Source of the DNA: Phlyctochytrium arcticum
Lineage: Eukaryota > Chytridiomycota > Chytridiomycetes > Chytridiales > Chytridiaceae
Length of the DNA: 45,238 bases
NCBI GenBank assembly: GCA_025602905.1
Contig: JAHLKI010000065.1
Span: forward strand, 1-45,238
Direction: 5' to 3'
Made by a program: the position numbers and the translations under genes. Below the pieces are notes generated by a model. It was not told where the DNA came from, ran no database searches, and worked only from the letters and a program-made list of their open reading frames with translations. How positions within the stretch are numbered: the stretch's first letter is position 1; the number at the start of each line of letters is the position of its first letter. Shown piece after piece: positions 34,892 through 45,238 of the stretch.

Positions 34892-37240
34892 ATGGGGGAA
34901 ACTCAACAGGGCGCAATCAAAGCAGACTCCAACTTGCCCAATAACCCACCGATCCGCCGCCTGCATGGCTCCCATTCTGATACATCGGCTGCCAGTCCCT
35001 TTCTTTCGGTACATACTCCTTCTATAGACACAGCCAGTAGTCCTTGGACGGCACTAAACCTAGCTGCTTCGCGCTCCAAGTCAGTTACAATGGACGGAGG
35101 AATAGCGGGCTCCTGCCCTGAACCCTCTAGCCCGCTCAGTAATCACCAGGCGCGGTTACTGGATGAGGAGGGGAATCCTTTTACCAATAGCGCCAAATCC
35201 CGAATGATCCCTTCCTCATACAATCAGGCATTTACCGCGTATCGTGATGGCGGACGTGTCGTGTCAGGACATACAGGGGGGGTGCCGTCGTCCTTGGGAA
35301 GCGGCATGAATGCTTCCAACTCGCGATATCGGCGCGGAATGTACAGCCGAATGGACCACTTTGATGCGGACGAAGATGATGAGGATGACGACGACAGTCA
35401 GTTTTTCTCCTCCATGATTCGCATGCGACGTGCCAGTCTGAGTCGTAACGGGGGAACGATGGGAAATCCGGGTGGGGAAAACATTGGGGCGACACGTACT
35501 GGTACGGATGATTTAATGACATCTGGACGACGAACGCCGCAACCTTTGCGGCATAACCGGTCTACGTTATCCATTCAAGTTGGATCAGTGGACGATGGAA
35601 ATAGATTATCCCGCAGCCAAAGCCTGACGGGGCGAAACGAGAGAGGCGATATGGACACGAGTAGTCCAAAGAGCACGGAAAGTTTCCGGAACGCGCGACG
35701 CGAGTCAAATGCAATGATGATGGATGCTGATGTGGGTGCAAGATCCACGACTCTATGGCGGTGGACGGATTTGCTGCCCCGTCTAGGAGGAAGAGTGTGT
35801 CTGGTGCGTCAACAAAATCATTGAATCGCATCGCGGCTCTGTTAAAGGTATGTCAACATTTCTTAATTGTTCTGATCAGTGCGAGCCTGACGAATTAATG
35901 TGCCGTTAGGAGGAAGCCAAGCCATTCGACAAAGAAATTGCTCATGAAAAAGCCGTCAATCAAAGTCTTCCTCACCTTTCCGGCAGCCTGAGCCTAGGAT
36001 CTTTTGACTCTATGCTCAACGACGATGAAATGGAAGAACTGGACGAAATCGTAGGGGAAGACACTGAATACGATAGATTACAAGGAATGTCCCCTTCTCG
36101 AAGAGCGTCAATTTCTGCTCGCCAACAAGTTGGAAACCGAGGGATGCCGTCAGGCTCATCACGCCCTTCGACTGCTCCTAGCAGCCTACCTAATGTTCCA
36201 ACCACTCCTCGGACCGATCGCTCCATGGTCCTGCCAATGCCCGACACTGACCGGCTGCAAAGTCGGGAATCGACACCGGAGACGTTTGCGGCTGCTGGAC
36301 AGCCGGTTACGCCTGGCGGGTCGGGCGCAGCTGTAGTACCTGTAGCTGTGCGTGCGGTCGCCATTCCCAATTCTGCATTGAAGGACCCAGCGACCTATGT
36401 CTCCCATTCATCACGACTTAATCCCGAAAACAGCGTAAGTGGGGGATCGCATACTTGGTTGTCAAGTACATGACTAACAGCCTGGATAGTTCCTGTCTAA
36501 ACAATATGAAATGATGCTGTCATCTCCATCTTTATCACCTGTTCACACTATACACGGCAGCGCATCTCCATCAGGCTCTGAACGGAAAGGCAAACGAAAA
36601 CGTGAGTTTATATGGAAATCCGTTTGCTGGCAACTTTGCAAATACTGACCTTTCAACTCGCCTAGTATCAGTCTCTGGGGACACAGATCGTTTCGAGCCC
36701 TACATGAAAAAAGTGCACCGGATGCCCTCATCACCCACTATCCACTCACCTACCTTCAACATGTCCCACAATTTCCCAATGTCCCTGGGATCGTCCGGTT
36801 CAAATTCATCTTCCCATCAGCCGTACCGGATGGCGACACCGCCGCCACCCATTTCACTCCCCTACCCTCTCGTCTTTCAACGTCAACGGAGCCCTAGTGT
36901 ATCAAGTCAATCCAGCGGAACAGGCAGCATGTGGGGCGTTGAGCGCACCACTGCCGCCGCGGGATCGTTACCCGCAGTCATGTCTCACAACCGATCTTCA
37001 ACACCCTCATTCAATTCCAATCAAAATACCACATCGGCGTCGGCGTCGGCCATGATGGTCTCGAATACCCCACCCCCATCGTCGAGTCTAGGAACGCCGC
37101 CTACGCAATCACATCATCTTTCGCATTTGGCGGCTGTCCAGGGTCTCGCTGTCCCGCCGCCCAGCCCCAGATCACTGGGTCAAATGTTGAATTTGACGGG
37201 AACGCAAGAGGGATTTACCAAAATGAGCATCACCGAGTAG
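34892..37240 (+). CDS. Ser/Pro-rich protein of unknown function
   Basis: Exons are 34892-35847, 35910-36434, 36490-36601 and 36666-37240, giving about 722 residues if one base is restored near 35754, where TCCACG would read in frame as TCCCACG. The reading has an acidic run (DADEDDEDDDD near residue 155), then SLNRIAALLKEEAKPFDKEI across the first intron, a second acidic stretch (LNDDEMEELDEIVGED), SPVHTIHGSASP, and RFEPYMKKVHRMPSSP. Ser/Thr-Pro sites are dense, suggesting phospho-regulation. No enzyme domain is seen. The short conserved-looking motifs spread through disorder suggest a regulatory scaffold. The start could be further upstream; a stop overlaps this ATG in the previous frame. 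Confidence 0.65.
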
Positions 37241-37252
37241 TATTCTACATCA

Positions 37253-37545
37253 TCCAATTCTACATTTGTATATAATCGTTGGACTATCACAGCCATTGGC
37301 CAGCAGTCTACAGTAAATTTTCTACGATCTATCAAAAAGAAAGTCTGGAAATGGAAGAGCATTCGTGGCAGCCTCGGCCAACTCGAACGCAATCACATTC
37401 TCCCGTGAAACTTGACAGACATGTTCCCCTCTCCAACTTAATCCGCACATCTCGATTAATCTTGTCAAACCCGCCCAAATCCCACTCTTCATGCTCATGC
37501 TCGGCCATAAACTCTTTTAAAGGTTGTTTAAGGGTTCCCCGAGTA
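37253..37545. pseudogene. Decayed partial duplicate of the YecM-family gene's 3' end
   Basis: This block repeats 37560-37861 with about a 305-325 base offset. Shared phrases include CTACATTTGTATATA, GGCCAGCAGTCTACAGTAAA, CCAACTCGAA followed by GCAATCACATTCTC, and CCATAAACTCTT. The template spans the gene's downstream flank plus its last 70 or so codons. The duplicate has many substitutions and indels and cannot code. It lies just after the stop of the preceding plus-strand gene and so may act as its 3' UTR. Confidence 0.8.
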
Positions 37546-37646
37546 CTGTTTTTCCTTATCCAATCCTACATTTGTATATAGAGTAATCATTGGTCTATCT
37601 GGGCCAGCAGTCTACAGTAAATTCTCTACAATCTATAGATCTAGTC

Positions 37647-38216
37647 TTACGATGCGGCAGCCTTTTTGGCCTCCTCTGCCAACTCGAATGCAATCACATT
37701 CTCCAAGCTGTCCTCATGAAACTTGACGGATATAGGTCCCCGCTCAAACTCGATGCGCACATCTCGATTGATCTCCTTCCGAAATCCACCCAAATCCCAA
37801 GTGATTCCTTTGCTCTCATGCCCAGCCATAAACTCTTCCAAAGGTTGCTTGACGACAACCTCCACATGCTCAAATCCCTTGGCAATCGGCTGCCCAACTT
37901 TGGGCATGGGCAACTCTACGACATCCACGACCACCGGTTCCTTAGTGACGGGATCGGAGACCCGGACGGCATACTCTGGCCGTAACTTGAATGTAGCAAT
38001 CAGCCGGCCGTTTATGGGTGCTTCGACCAGGCAGTGACCGAGTTCGAGAAGATGGGAGCGGTGAGCGATGTATTGGTCTTCTGTTTCGACGCGGTAGCAG
38101 ATATGGTCAATGGGCGACGAGGGCAGGCCGGTCTTGTGGAGATTGCTCAGGATCCGGTTGAGGAAGGGTGGGGCCTCAGTCTCGAGGAGGGTATGGAAGG
38201 CGTTGGTGGAAGACAT
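37647..38216 (-). CDS. YecM-family (VOC superfamily) protein
   Basis: This is one exon of 189 residues from the ATG at 38216 (MSSTNAFHTLLE). Motifs fit the YecM family: IDHICYRVET, then INGRLIATFKL, VVDVVELPMPK, KGFEHVEVVV, and ISVKFHEDSLENVIAFE at the end. The His of DHI, the Glu of the VVELP strand or FEHVE and the late HE pair are likely metal-site residues, by analogy with other VOC folds. E. coli YecM has unknown activity, so no reaction is assigned. Its 3' end and flank have been copied downstream as a decayed duplicate. Confidence 0.85.
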   Translation of the reverse strand: MSSTNAFHTLLETEAPPFLNRILSNLHKTGLPSSPIDHICYRVETEDQYIAHRSHLLELGHCLVEAPINGRLIATFKLRPEYAVRVSDPVTKEPVVVDVVELPMPKVGQPIAKGFEHVEVVVKQPLEEFMAGHESKGITWDLGGFRKEINRDVRIEFERGPISVKFHEDSLENVIAFELAEEAKKAAAS

Positions 38217-38457
38217 GTTTGCGGAGGTTCTGCTTTCCAGGGAGTCTTTCCGTGGCCAGTAGAATCTCACACCCCTCCACCTTCCCACAACTCGACGAAC
38301 TCGCCAAAGATGACAAACCCATCACGTGATATAATCTCTCCTAAATGGGGTAAAGTATGGAGACATTGGAGAAGACGTTGGCGAAGAGTCTAGAGGGAGC
38401 AAGTTGAAGGCAACAAGAGTGCAACAGACAGACGCCAAGTTGAAAGGCAGGATAGAC

Positions 38458-39660
38458 ATGGCCGCCCAGAAAGACCCCTCACCACCAGCAGCAACTACCA
38501 CTCCCAAAGCCGAGGCCGACCCCGAAGACGAAAACTGGGGCCTCCATGACGACGAAGACGACGACAATAATCGCCACCCTCCTGTTCACAAACCCGGCGA
38601 GCAGCCTATAACTTCGCCGTACAATCCGCCTGTTCTTCCAGACTGGGGGACGACGTATGGGGATTGGAATTTGGAGGGTGATGAGGCGGGCGGCGACGAA
38701 GACCCACAGGACGAGACTTCGTACGAAGACTTGCTGGATCAGGAGGAGGCTGCCAATGCTACTACCACTGCTGCTGCTGCTGCAACCAAGGGGGAGATAG
38801 AGACTGCTACTTCTGCTGCGGCTACTGGATCAAGTACGGAGCCAGTCACTTCGACACCGCAACTACCACAAGTACCTCCGTCAAAGGTTCAGTCATATCA
38901 GCCACAACAACAGCCACAGCATCCACAGCAACAGATGCAACAGGGGGGATGGCGAGGAGGTGCACGGGGTGGATCTAGGGAGGGTAGACCATACCAAAGA
39001 GGCAGAGGAGGCAACATGCAAAGGGGCTACCACCCGAGAATGATGGAACAGCAGCAAGGCATGTACATGCCCAATGGTGGCATGATGCCCACCGGGTTTC
39101 CACCCCACATGCCTGCTGCAGCATCCCGAGGAAGAGGCGGCCGCAAGATTTATGTCAACCCGGCAAAATTGGATCGTCTACCTCCAGACCTGGCTCAGGC
39201 CGCTCGGCTCATTCTTCTCCAACAGCAATCTCAGGCTTCGGGCGGGGTGGTGATGCGGCTGCTGCGGGGGGCTATGACCCCGACTCACCCGGCTTGAATG
39301 GCGATTACCGGGGGATTCCACCAATGGGAATGCCACATATGGGGCCGATGGGAATGCCAATGGGTATGCCCATGATGCCGGGTTTTGGTGGTGGTTCTTC
39401 AATAAGGGGACGGGGTGGCCGCGGCGGAGGACGCTACCCACCCAACTCTTATGGCTCTCATGGCATGGTACGTACATGGTGCACACATTTTTCTTGAGCC
39501 CGAACAAATTGAGGCTGAGGCGGAAAAAATGGATGAGCGAGATTTGGTGGAGCGGGCAATTTTCCAGAGGGAAATTGACGGATTCCCACAAGGCCCGCCG
39601 CACGAGCGAAGCCAGCGCAGGGGTAGGATGGAAAATCGACTCAAAGGGTGGGGGAGTTGA
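38458..39660 (+). CDS. Putative RNA-binding protein rich in RGG and Met, with compensating frameshifts
   Basis: The ATG at 38458 opens MAAQKDPSPPAATTTP, then an acidic segment with ENWGLHDDEDDDNN, an Ala/Thr-rich linker, a Gln-rich run, and RGG boxes (GGWRGGARGG, RGRGG). A conserved-looking phrase KIYVNPAKLDRLPPDLAQAA follows. Near 39245 the frame stops soon, but one extra G in the GGGG run gives continuous coding: GYDPDSPGLNGDYRG, MGMP repeats and more RGG. Near 39475 it returns to the first frame, reading EPEQIEAEAEKMDERDLVER up to TGA 39658-39660. The two shifts cancel, so start and end are in the same frame. RGG regions bind RNA and drive condensation; no RRM is seen. Confidence 0.6.
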
Positions 39661-40658
39661 TACCGTTCCGCCAAACCAGTATGTGGGAGGATCTTAGAAC
39701 TATTCGATTGTTTCCTCACACTTAACAAAAAGTATAAGAAAAGACAGAAAACTAAACCCTTTCAATAGAACTCCTCGCCCTTTCCCAACCCCCTCGCCCT
39801 GCAACCCCGAAACTCCCAACCCTTTAAACGCCCCGTCGACTCTTTAATCGACCATACCCAGACTACACCGACTCGCTGCACAAAAACCTCGATCGGAGCC
39901 TCCTCCAGCAGTATCCGGTGGTAGTGATATGACTGCACCAGCACCACCAGGATGCACGGCTATTATCTCGAATTTGGGGGAGTAGGACGACCCGAGCGAC
40001 CTTGGGAGGATTGAATGCGCCTAATCAAAGGGTATATATACATGACATTTCTTTCTCGTTTCTGATACTTTGTGTATTCATCTCGACTTCTGTACAGTAC
40101 ATTAAAATGAACCCCGACACCACGGCCGAAATCGGGTTACGGATCCGAATCGGCGAAAATATTTCGGAGGTTATATAACAAGTAAGTCCATTCCTTTGAT
40201 TCCACACTACTCTTTTTTGCTCATCATTTTTGTTTTATAGGACGGAAATAGATGGGAGTCGGGTATCCATTGTTTTGCAATAGTTATTAGAGTGGGGCTG
40301 TATCTTTTTTTTAATGTGAATGTGGGACTTTTTGAAAGATCGGTTTTGGAGTATAGACGCTTGTTCGTTCCTGGGGGTCTGTATACATTGGGTGCATATC
40401 GCTGTTTTCGGGTATACGCCCCCAAGAACTTTCGCGTCCGAGGAAATGTGAAACGTGTAAACTATAACGTAATCACCGTTTTTCCCACGCCCCCTTTTCC
40501 CGTCTCTCTCCGCACACCTCCTACAAAGCCCGTCCCCCTCCCCACTCACCCCAAACACACTAACTGCAGCACTGGAAAAAGGTAATGCCCCGATATTTCC
40601 TATCTTGCGTTTAAAACTCATTTGCTTATAGATACAGTGGGAAGGGAGAGTTGTAGAT
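39661..40658. other. No supported gene; an intron-like segment
   Basis: There is a TATATATA run near 40031 and a 24-codon frame starting MNPDTTAEIGLRIRIGENIS near 40107. A strong GTAAGT donor near 40183 and a TTTTATAG acceptor ending at 40240 suggest that a spliced transcript passes here, but I could not assign coding on either side. No repeat or RNA gene was recognised. Confidence 0.3.
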
Positions 40659-40718
40659 ATCCGGTCAACTTCCTAGCGCGGGTTGAACCAGCCCGCGCTT
40701 TGTGAGAGTTGCCCGGAT
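40659..40718. repeat. 60-base hairpin element, copy A
   Basis: The ends are ATCCGGTCAACT and AGTTGCCCGGAT, inverted with one mismatch. An inner inverted repeat, AGCGCGGGTT with AGCCCGCGCT, lies inside. The whole can fold as a long hairpin. Copy B at 41392-41450 has the same layout and orientation. Confidence 0.75.
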
Positions 40719-41391
40719 ACCAGAGCACAAGGCATCAACATTATCAACCGTCAATAAGCGTGATTACGGCTGGCTGCAAGCCGCCGAAGCGGAAAGAGAA
40801 CGCCAAGCGACAGCATCGGGAACGATGAGCTAGACAGCAGAGGGACGCACTGGCAACGCGGGAAGGCAAAATAATGGCAAAAGCAAGCGCAGCCGCGCTG
40901 CCGCAGCAGCAGCTGCCCGGAAGGAGAAAGAAGCAGAAGAAAAAGAGCGCAAGAAAGGCGGCGAAGGAACTCAAGGCTGCCCAAGAAACAACAAGCTAGA
41001 AGGGAGCAAATATGCCAAGAACCAAAAGCGCGCTGGACTCCAGAGGACGTAGAGTAATGCAGCGATAAGTGGTGGGGTGGAAAAGTGTAAGGTTTGTACA
41101 AGGCAGGCCTCAAGTGTTTCAAATGCAAAAGAGAGACGGTGAGGTTGTTGCAACGATTCTCTAATTGCATTCTCGCTCACAGACAGATGCTTTTGCCCTT
41201 ACAGAACGACCTTACCATGGCCATCGGGAGAGGAGCCTGCCCGACCCACTTGGCCGAGGACCCATAACGCTGTATATAACAGACACGCTGTAGAGTATAG
41301 GTAAAACATTCCAATTGATTCATATGAGAAACGATTATTGACACCGTCCATTCTAGGAATTCATGAGTGGGAGGAAGGACGGTACGGAGAG
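40719..41391. other. Region between the hairpin copies, remnant of a charged coding sequence
   Basis: Plus-strand frames near 40860-41050 give Lys/Ala/Glu-rich phrases such as RKEKEAEEKERKK and KAAKELKAAQE, split by stops and shifts. This kind of tail occurs in fungal DDE transposases of the pogo group, but no catalytic domain remains, so origin is only a guess. Nothing functional is supported. Confidence 0.3.
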
Positions 41392-41450
41392 TCCGGTCAA
41401 CTTTCTAGCGCGGGTGGAAGTAAGCTCGCGCCATGTGAGAGTTGACCGGA
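41392..41450. repeat. 60-base hairpin element, copy B
   Basis: The ends are TCCGGTCAACT and AGTTGACCGGA, an 11-base perfect inverted repeat. The inside (TAGCGCGGGTGG to CTCGCGCCA) resembles copy A but pairs less well. Conserved ends with a varying centre suggest that the ends matter. Confidence 0.75.
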
Positions 41451-42019
41451 TAAGTTCAAGTCTCATGAGCATTATCCGGCCGACGAACAATCCTGCGCGC
41501 TCATCACCGCTCTCCGGGCTCGATACCCTCAAGTCAAGACTTCAAAGCCCACGCTCATCATCGCTCTCCGTGGAGAGACGGAGCAGATTTGGCCAAAAAC
41601 CGGCCCCAAATCAACCCCCCAACATCCCTCTTTCTCCTCTCTCTATCGCAAGTCAACTGATGAATTCCACGCAAGGATGAAGAGGAACAAGCAACAAAGT
41701 TCACACGCCTACCGTCGGTTCGTTTTGCACAAGCATACGTCGCTATCCCGTCCACCGAGTGTCCGCTAGACTTTATTTGTTAGATACATTGTATACTCAA
41801 AAAATAAAGTTGATTGTACAACCGTATTCGCTTAATGTGTGATCAGTTATCTGGGTTTGTAACAGTGTGTAATACGTGTTATAAGAAAAAAGTGTATGTG
41901 TGTGTGGGAGGGGTATCTCTACATTTCCAAAACAAAAAAGAACGAAGCATTGAACATAAATGCTAACACAAATAAAAATACAATCAAGAAAAAGAAATAC
42001 AATATACAAAAAAAAACAA
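41451..42019. other. Intergenic stretch without a supported gene
   Basis: The right half is A/T-rich with AATAAA near 41802, which may serve as a polyadenylation signal of a plus-strand transcript. The left half has weak Ser-rich frames that overlap the hairpin and are not convincing. Confidence 0.35.
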
Positions 42020-43640
42020 TCACGACGAAATCGTGGTGGTCGTAGTAGTCGGCGTCTCACCACCAATAGGAGCAGGCGCCCAAAAATCCACCGGAAACTC
42101 CTGTCCAATGAACGACGTATTCAAATGGGTTCCCTCCTAGATTATAAAACGTCTCACGGTCTTGCTCGTACGAGTCTTCGGGGTACTCCCATTGACAAAG
42201 TGGAGGTGTACAATAATCTATCGCGTCCCAATCCTCTTCTTCTTCCTCACATTCGTCGTCGGCGTCGTCGTATTCAGAGTCGGAGGAGTCGGAGGGGTGG
42301 AACGAGTGGAGTCCGAGATCGGCGAATGCGTCGTCTAGGAGTTGGTCGACTTCGTTTTCGGAGAGGTTTGGGTTGGGTGTTGAGAGGGATGGAGGAGAGA
42401 GTCGGTGCTGGTGGTGGGGTTGTCGAGACAGCAGTCTGGGGCGTGTTCCGGGGAACTGTTGTTGTTTTCGGGGGATTGGGTGGTTGTTATGGGGTGGTGA
42501 TTATCTCCAGAGGGTGAACTATCCGAGCGTGAGGATGCATGGGTGACGTGCGATAGTCGGGAGGGTGGATGTTGGGAGGATGAATACGACATGACTGGGC
42601 GGTCGCCGTTGAACTCGGTACGTCGACGGCGAGAAGAAGAAGATTGACGCTGGTGGAATTGGGCTAGGGCGCCCGACATGCGTCGCCGAGGTCGTCCGTG
42701 GGATCCGTGCCTTCGGGTGGTTTGTTTCCTCCCTGACCTCGTCATGGACTGCTGAGCGGCAGTCATGTAGTGCCTTCCACCATCGGAGATTTTGTTGCAT
42801 CGCCTTTTTACTAATCGGTTGTCGTTGTTGTTGTCGGGAACTGTTGTTGTTGTTGAGGCAGACTGGTACCACATCATTTGTTGTTGGAGACTTGGCATAT
42901 AACTGTTGATGGGGTACAAGCATTCTCGGCATCGGACGTGGTTGTGGTTGTTGCAGGGGTGGTCCTCCGGGGACAGATGGGTTGCTGCTGTGACCGCCAT
43001 GAACTTGTTGCTGCTGCTGATTACTACTCGGACGCCGGTGTCGGGGTTGACGCGACTCACTACTATTTCCAGAATTGTAGAGGTGACCACTAGATCGAGC
43101 ACTACTGCGTCGTGGTGGTTGCGGAGCATTTATACCCAATGCTGTTGACCCAAAGGTAAAGATTGATGCCGCTGATACTGTTGCGCACTCCGACTGCGTC
43201 GATGTGTCGTACTTTTCGTGCTGCTGCGGTTCTTGTAGGGAAAAGGGGTGGAAGGTAAACTCGTCTGGTGCTCTGAATCGGTGGTAGACATCATGACTAT
43301 GGGGGATGGAGCAGCGGAATAGGGGGGTTGTGGTATGGGCGGTGGTAGCACCGACATGATGGAAAACACGCGAGTCGGTTGAGGAAGTCGTCTTGGCGAC
43401 TGTTACGAGGGGGAAATCTCTTGGTGTTGAAGGTTTGCGACTGTGTAGGTGTTGTTGGAGAGCTTGTTTGTCGGGTGGTTTCGCTGTTATGGGTTGTTGC
43501 AGTGTATGGGGGGTGAATGGCTCAGAGGCTTCCACGGTAAATTCTCCGACCCCAGCCAAAATGGGATCAACTTTTCCTGGAATCCGTGTCGTCTTTTTCC
43601 TATACGCTTCACCTCCACACAATATCCAGAGTCCGTTCAA
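42020..43640 (-). pseudogene. Disordered Ser/Gln/Asn-rich protein with acidic C-terminus, frame-broken
   Basis: The C-terminus is clear: SENEVDQLLDDAFADLG, a Ser/Asp patch, CEEEEEDWDAIDY, and after one shift near 42140, NTSFIGQEFPVDFWAPAP to TGA 42020-42022. Upstream come Arg/Ser-rich sequence (SSSSRRRRTEFNGDRPVMS), a Gln/Asn-rich segment, and a Pro-rich segment starting MSVLPPPIPQPPYSAA at ATG 43357. Coding character extends beyond that to about 43600 in another frame, for example FPLVTVAKTTSSTDSRVF. At least four shifts occur, several fitted by one missing base. No domain was recognised. The short acidic and aromatic tail recalls regulatory motifs, but that is inference. The start is unknown. 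Confidence 0.5.
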
Positions 43641-44570
43641 GCCCTCAAATCCTAATAGCCGTCGTGGTTACTGGAATTAGCTGTCAGTCGAGAATGCTTT
43701 TCTTGGAAAAAACGCGGAGGGACAAAAACCGCAAGGCTTTATTTATGACGGACGCTTCAACCCCAGCCGAGTGGCTTGGCCGCAGCCAATCAGCGGCCCT
43801 GAGTATAACGTAAGCGGGGGTCTGCTGACGTGGGCAACGTGAGAATCCTGAGAAACGGTGAACCCCCTCCTTGGCAGCGTTAACTCTGACTTTGTTTTGG
43901 TTTATAAGGGGTCGTTCAATTTACGGCGGCGGAGCAAAACATATATTCTGGAAACATCCTTTAGGAATATTAAATTTCTGTGTGTGCGTAAAACTCTGCG
44001 AAAGTCTTGTCCCGCTGTCCTCAACAATTACCCCACATTTGAGGAACAATTTGTCGTTGACGGAGCACAATGAAAAGAGACGTTGGGAAAAGATTTCAGT
44101 CTGGGAAAATATGTTTTTTGGGTCCTATCAAAAACTCTTGTTGTGAATCCAATCGGTATTCACATCCCATCTAAACCAACAATGTGAAAATAAGAGAAGT
44201 CTCTGTGTGCCACGACGCGAACATCTATTCGTATTTGAAAGTTCACTCATTTCACGCATTTGGACAAAATGTCAGACTTTTACCGCCATGCGCGTGGGGC
44301 TTGCCAACATTTTGACAGGCATGAAAGCCCTAGGATGCTGGCATTTGACAGTTTGGCATGGAACCAAATTTTTGCTTCTGCCGTACCGTTCAAAGGTTGC
44401 TCTGACACCAAGGTATCCCGATTCCTCTAATTTGACCGCGAGCTATCAACTGATCCGTTGCATTTATCGTCCGCATAGGCCCACCAACCACTCTCAAATC
44501 TTACTTTGCCCATCTCGGTAGTGAGCATTTCACCAATTTCACTACACTCTTTTCGGTCAATACTCTCCAC
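43641..44570. other. Intergenic stretch without a supported gene
   Basis: Short frames near 43860-44150 and 44207-44520 show no family features or codon regularity that I trust. No tRNA, repeat or terminator was recognised. It is likely upstream DNA of the flanking genes. Confidence 0.35.
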
Positions 44571-44846
44571 ATGGTCGCCCCCGAACGGGACATTGCCGTT
44601 CCCGATGTTGCCCCGGCCACCCATTCAAGCCAACAAGAAGGACCTCGCCCACCTCGTCGGGTGGTCGGTACCGGACGCTCAGGAGTCCTCTGTCCAGAGG
44701 GCCTGGACATGAACATTTTGATTCAAAACGATACCCGGCTTATTCTCTGCCAGATGGACAATATTAACAGAAACTTGAATCGGTGTTTTAGCATAATCAG
44801 TGCCCTGAATGAGCGGATTAGCGCGCTGGACACTAGGATTGGGTGA
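44571..44846 (+). CDS. Small predicted protein with C-terminal coiled-coil
   Basis: The ATG at 44571 opens 91 residues ending at TGA 44844-44846. The first half is Pro/Arg-rich (EGPRPPRRVVGTGRSG). The second half (NILIQNDTRLILCQMDNINR and on to LNERISALDTRIG) has heptad-like spacing of Ile/Leu, suggesting a helical coiled-coil. An AATAAA signal lies near 44964. No family was recognised, and a non-coding transcript is possible. Confidence 0.4.
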   Translation: MVAPERDIAVPDVAPATHSSQQEGPRPPRRVVGTGRSGVLCPEGLDMNILIQNDTRLILCQMDNINRNLNRCFSIISALNERISALDTRIG

Positions 44847-45238
44847 TGCTCCAGAGAGACGAGGACGTCAACGCAACACGTTTCATCCAAGGCTGTACCA
44901 TGCCACCAAGAAGCGATAGTAGTTTTATTATGATGTGTACAACTGCACCTCACGTTTTCGGTAATAAAATACACTTTGTCTTTATCAAACGATCGCAATG
45001 GAGAATTTCCCACGCGTAAATCGACGGCACTCATTTTGCATTCCCGCTACATGTGTTCTATTTCGCACAAGCCTTTGGAGTCCAACTTTGTGTTCTCACC
45101 AATTCATTGTTTGCCCTGCACGGGCTCTGGTCATATTGTTGAATTTCGGCACGCAAAACTTCCCCCCAAGTCGCACAGATTACCTCGAAAGCGAAACAAA
45201 AAGCAAAAAAACAAAAACGTTGGGCTCTTCCGGGAATC
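44847..45238. other. Right edge, no supported gene
   Basis: After the small ORF there is an AATAAA signal near 44964 and then A/T-rich sequence to the window edge. I see no further feature. Confidence 0.35.

Noticed and set aside
40680..40720. A tRNA gene at the GC-rich hairpin
   Set aside because: No cloverleaf, T-loop GTTCRANNC pattern in the right place or anticodon arm could be built.
42137..42157. A 21-base GTGAGA...TAG micro-intron in the acidic-tail gene
   Set aside because: Its length is a multiple of three, so removing it would not correct the frame change seen there.

Overview
This window is fungal nuclear DNA. Genes on both strands carry short spliceosomal introns of about 50-70 bases (GTAAGT/GTATGT donors, CAG/TAG acceptors). 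The gene content is eukaryotic: an ISWI-type remodeller, NAD-isocitrate dehydrogenase, a sorting nexin, C2H2 factors and a RING-H2 ligase. Telomere-type CCCTAA repeats and LINE elements suggest a subtelomeric or formerly telomeric region. I cannot fix the phylum from sequence alone.

Bases 126-13190 hold two head-to-tail copies of one non-LTR retrotransposon (LINE). Copy 1 (126-4900) is 5'-truncated. Copy 2 (4901-13190) is near full length: a 22-base 5' minisatellite, a frame-broken ORF1, an ORF2 with APE endonuclease, reverse transcriptase and a C-terminal Cys/His finger, a very long poly(C) tract, and a repetitive 3' UTR of about 2 kb with repeated hairpins. Both copies end in the same CCTAACCCTAACCC sequence. 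Copy 1's tail abuts the 5' end of copy 2. Copy 2's tail runs into the 3' end of a RING-H2 gene and supplies its last codons and stop.

Bases 13156-25500 hold the RING-H2 gene, an F-box gene, two C2H2 zinc-finger genes, a NADAR-domain gene and an intact ArsC-like gene. Several of these are interrupted by frameshifts, most of which one missing base would explain.

Bases 25953-34551 are a clean housekeeping block: SNF2/ISWI-like helicase with PHD (+, 10 exons), mitochondrial IDH2-type isocitrate dehydrogenase (-, 7 exons), PX sorting nexin (+, 7 exons) and a Ca3427-like substrate-binding-fold protein (-, 3 exons). All splice in frame.

Bases 34892-45238 hold a Ser/Pro-rich unknown protein, a decayed tandem duplicate of the end of the next gene, a YecM/VOC-family gene, an RGG-rich protein, two copies of a 60-base hairpin element, a disordered acidic-tailed protein and a small ORF. 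No rRNA, tRNA or CRISPR was recognised. The genes do not form one pathway; the most unusual part is the telomere-repeat-linked LINE array and its junction with the RING gene.
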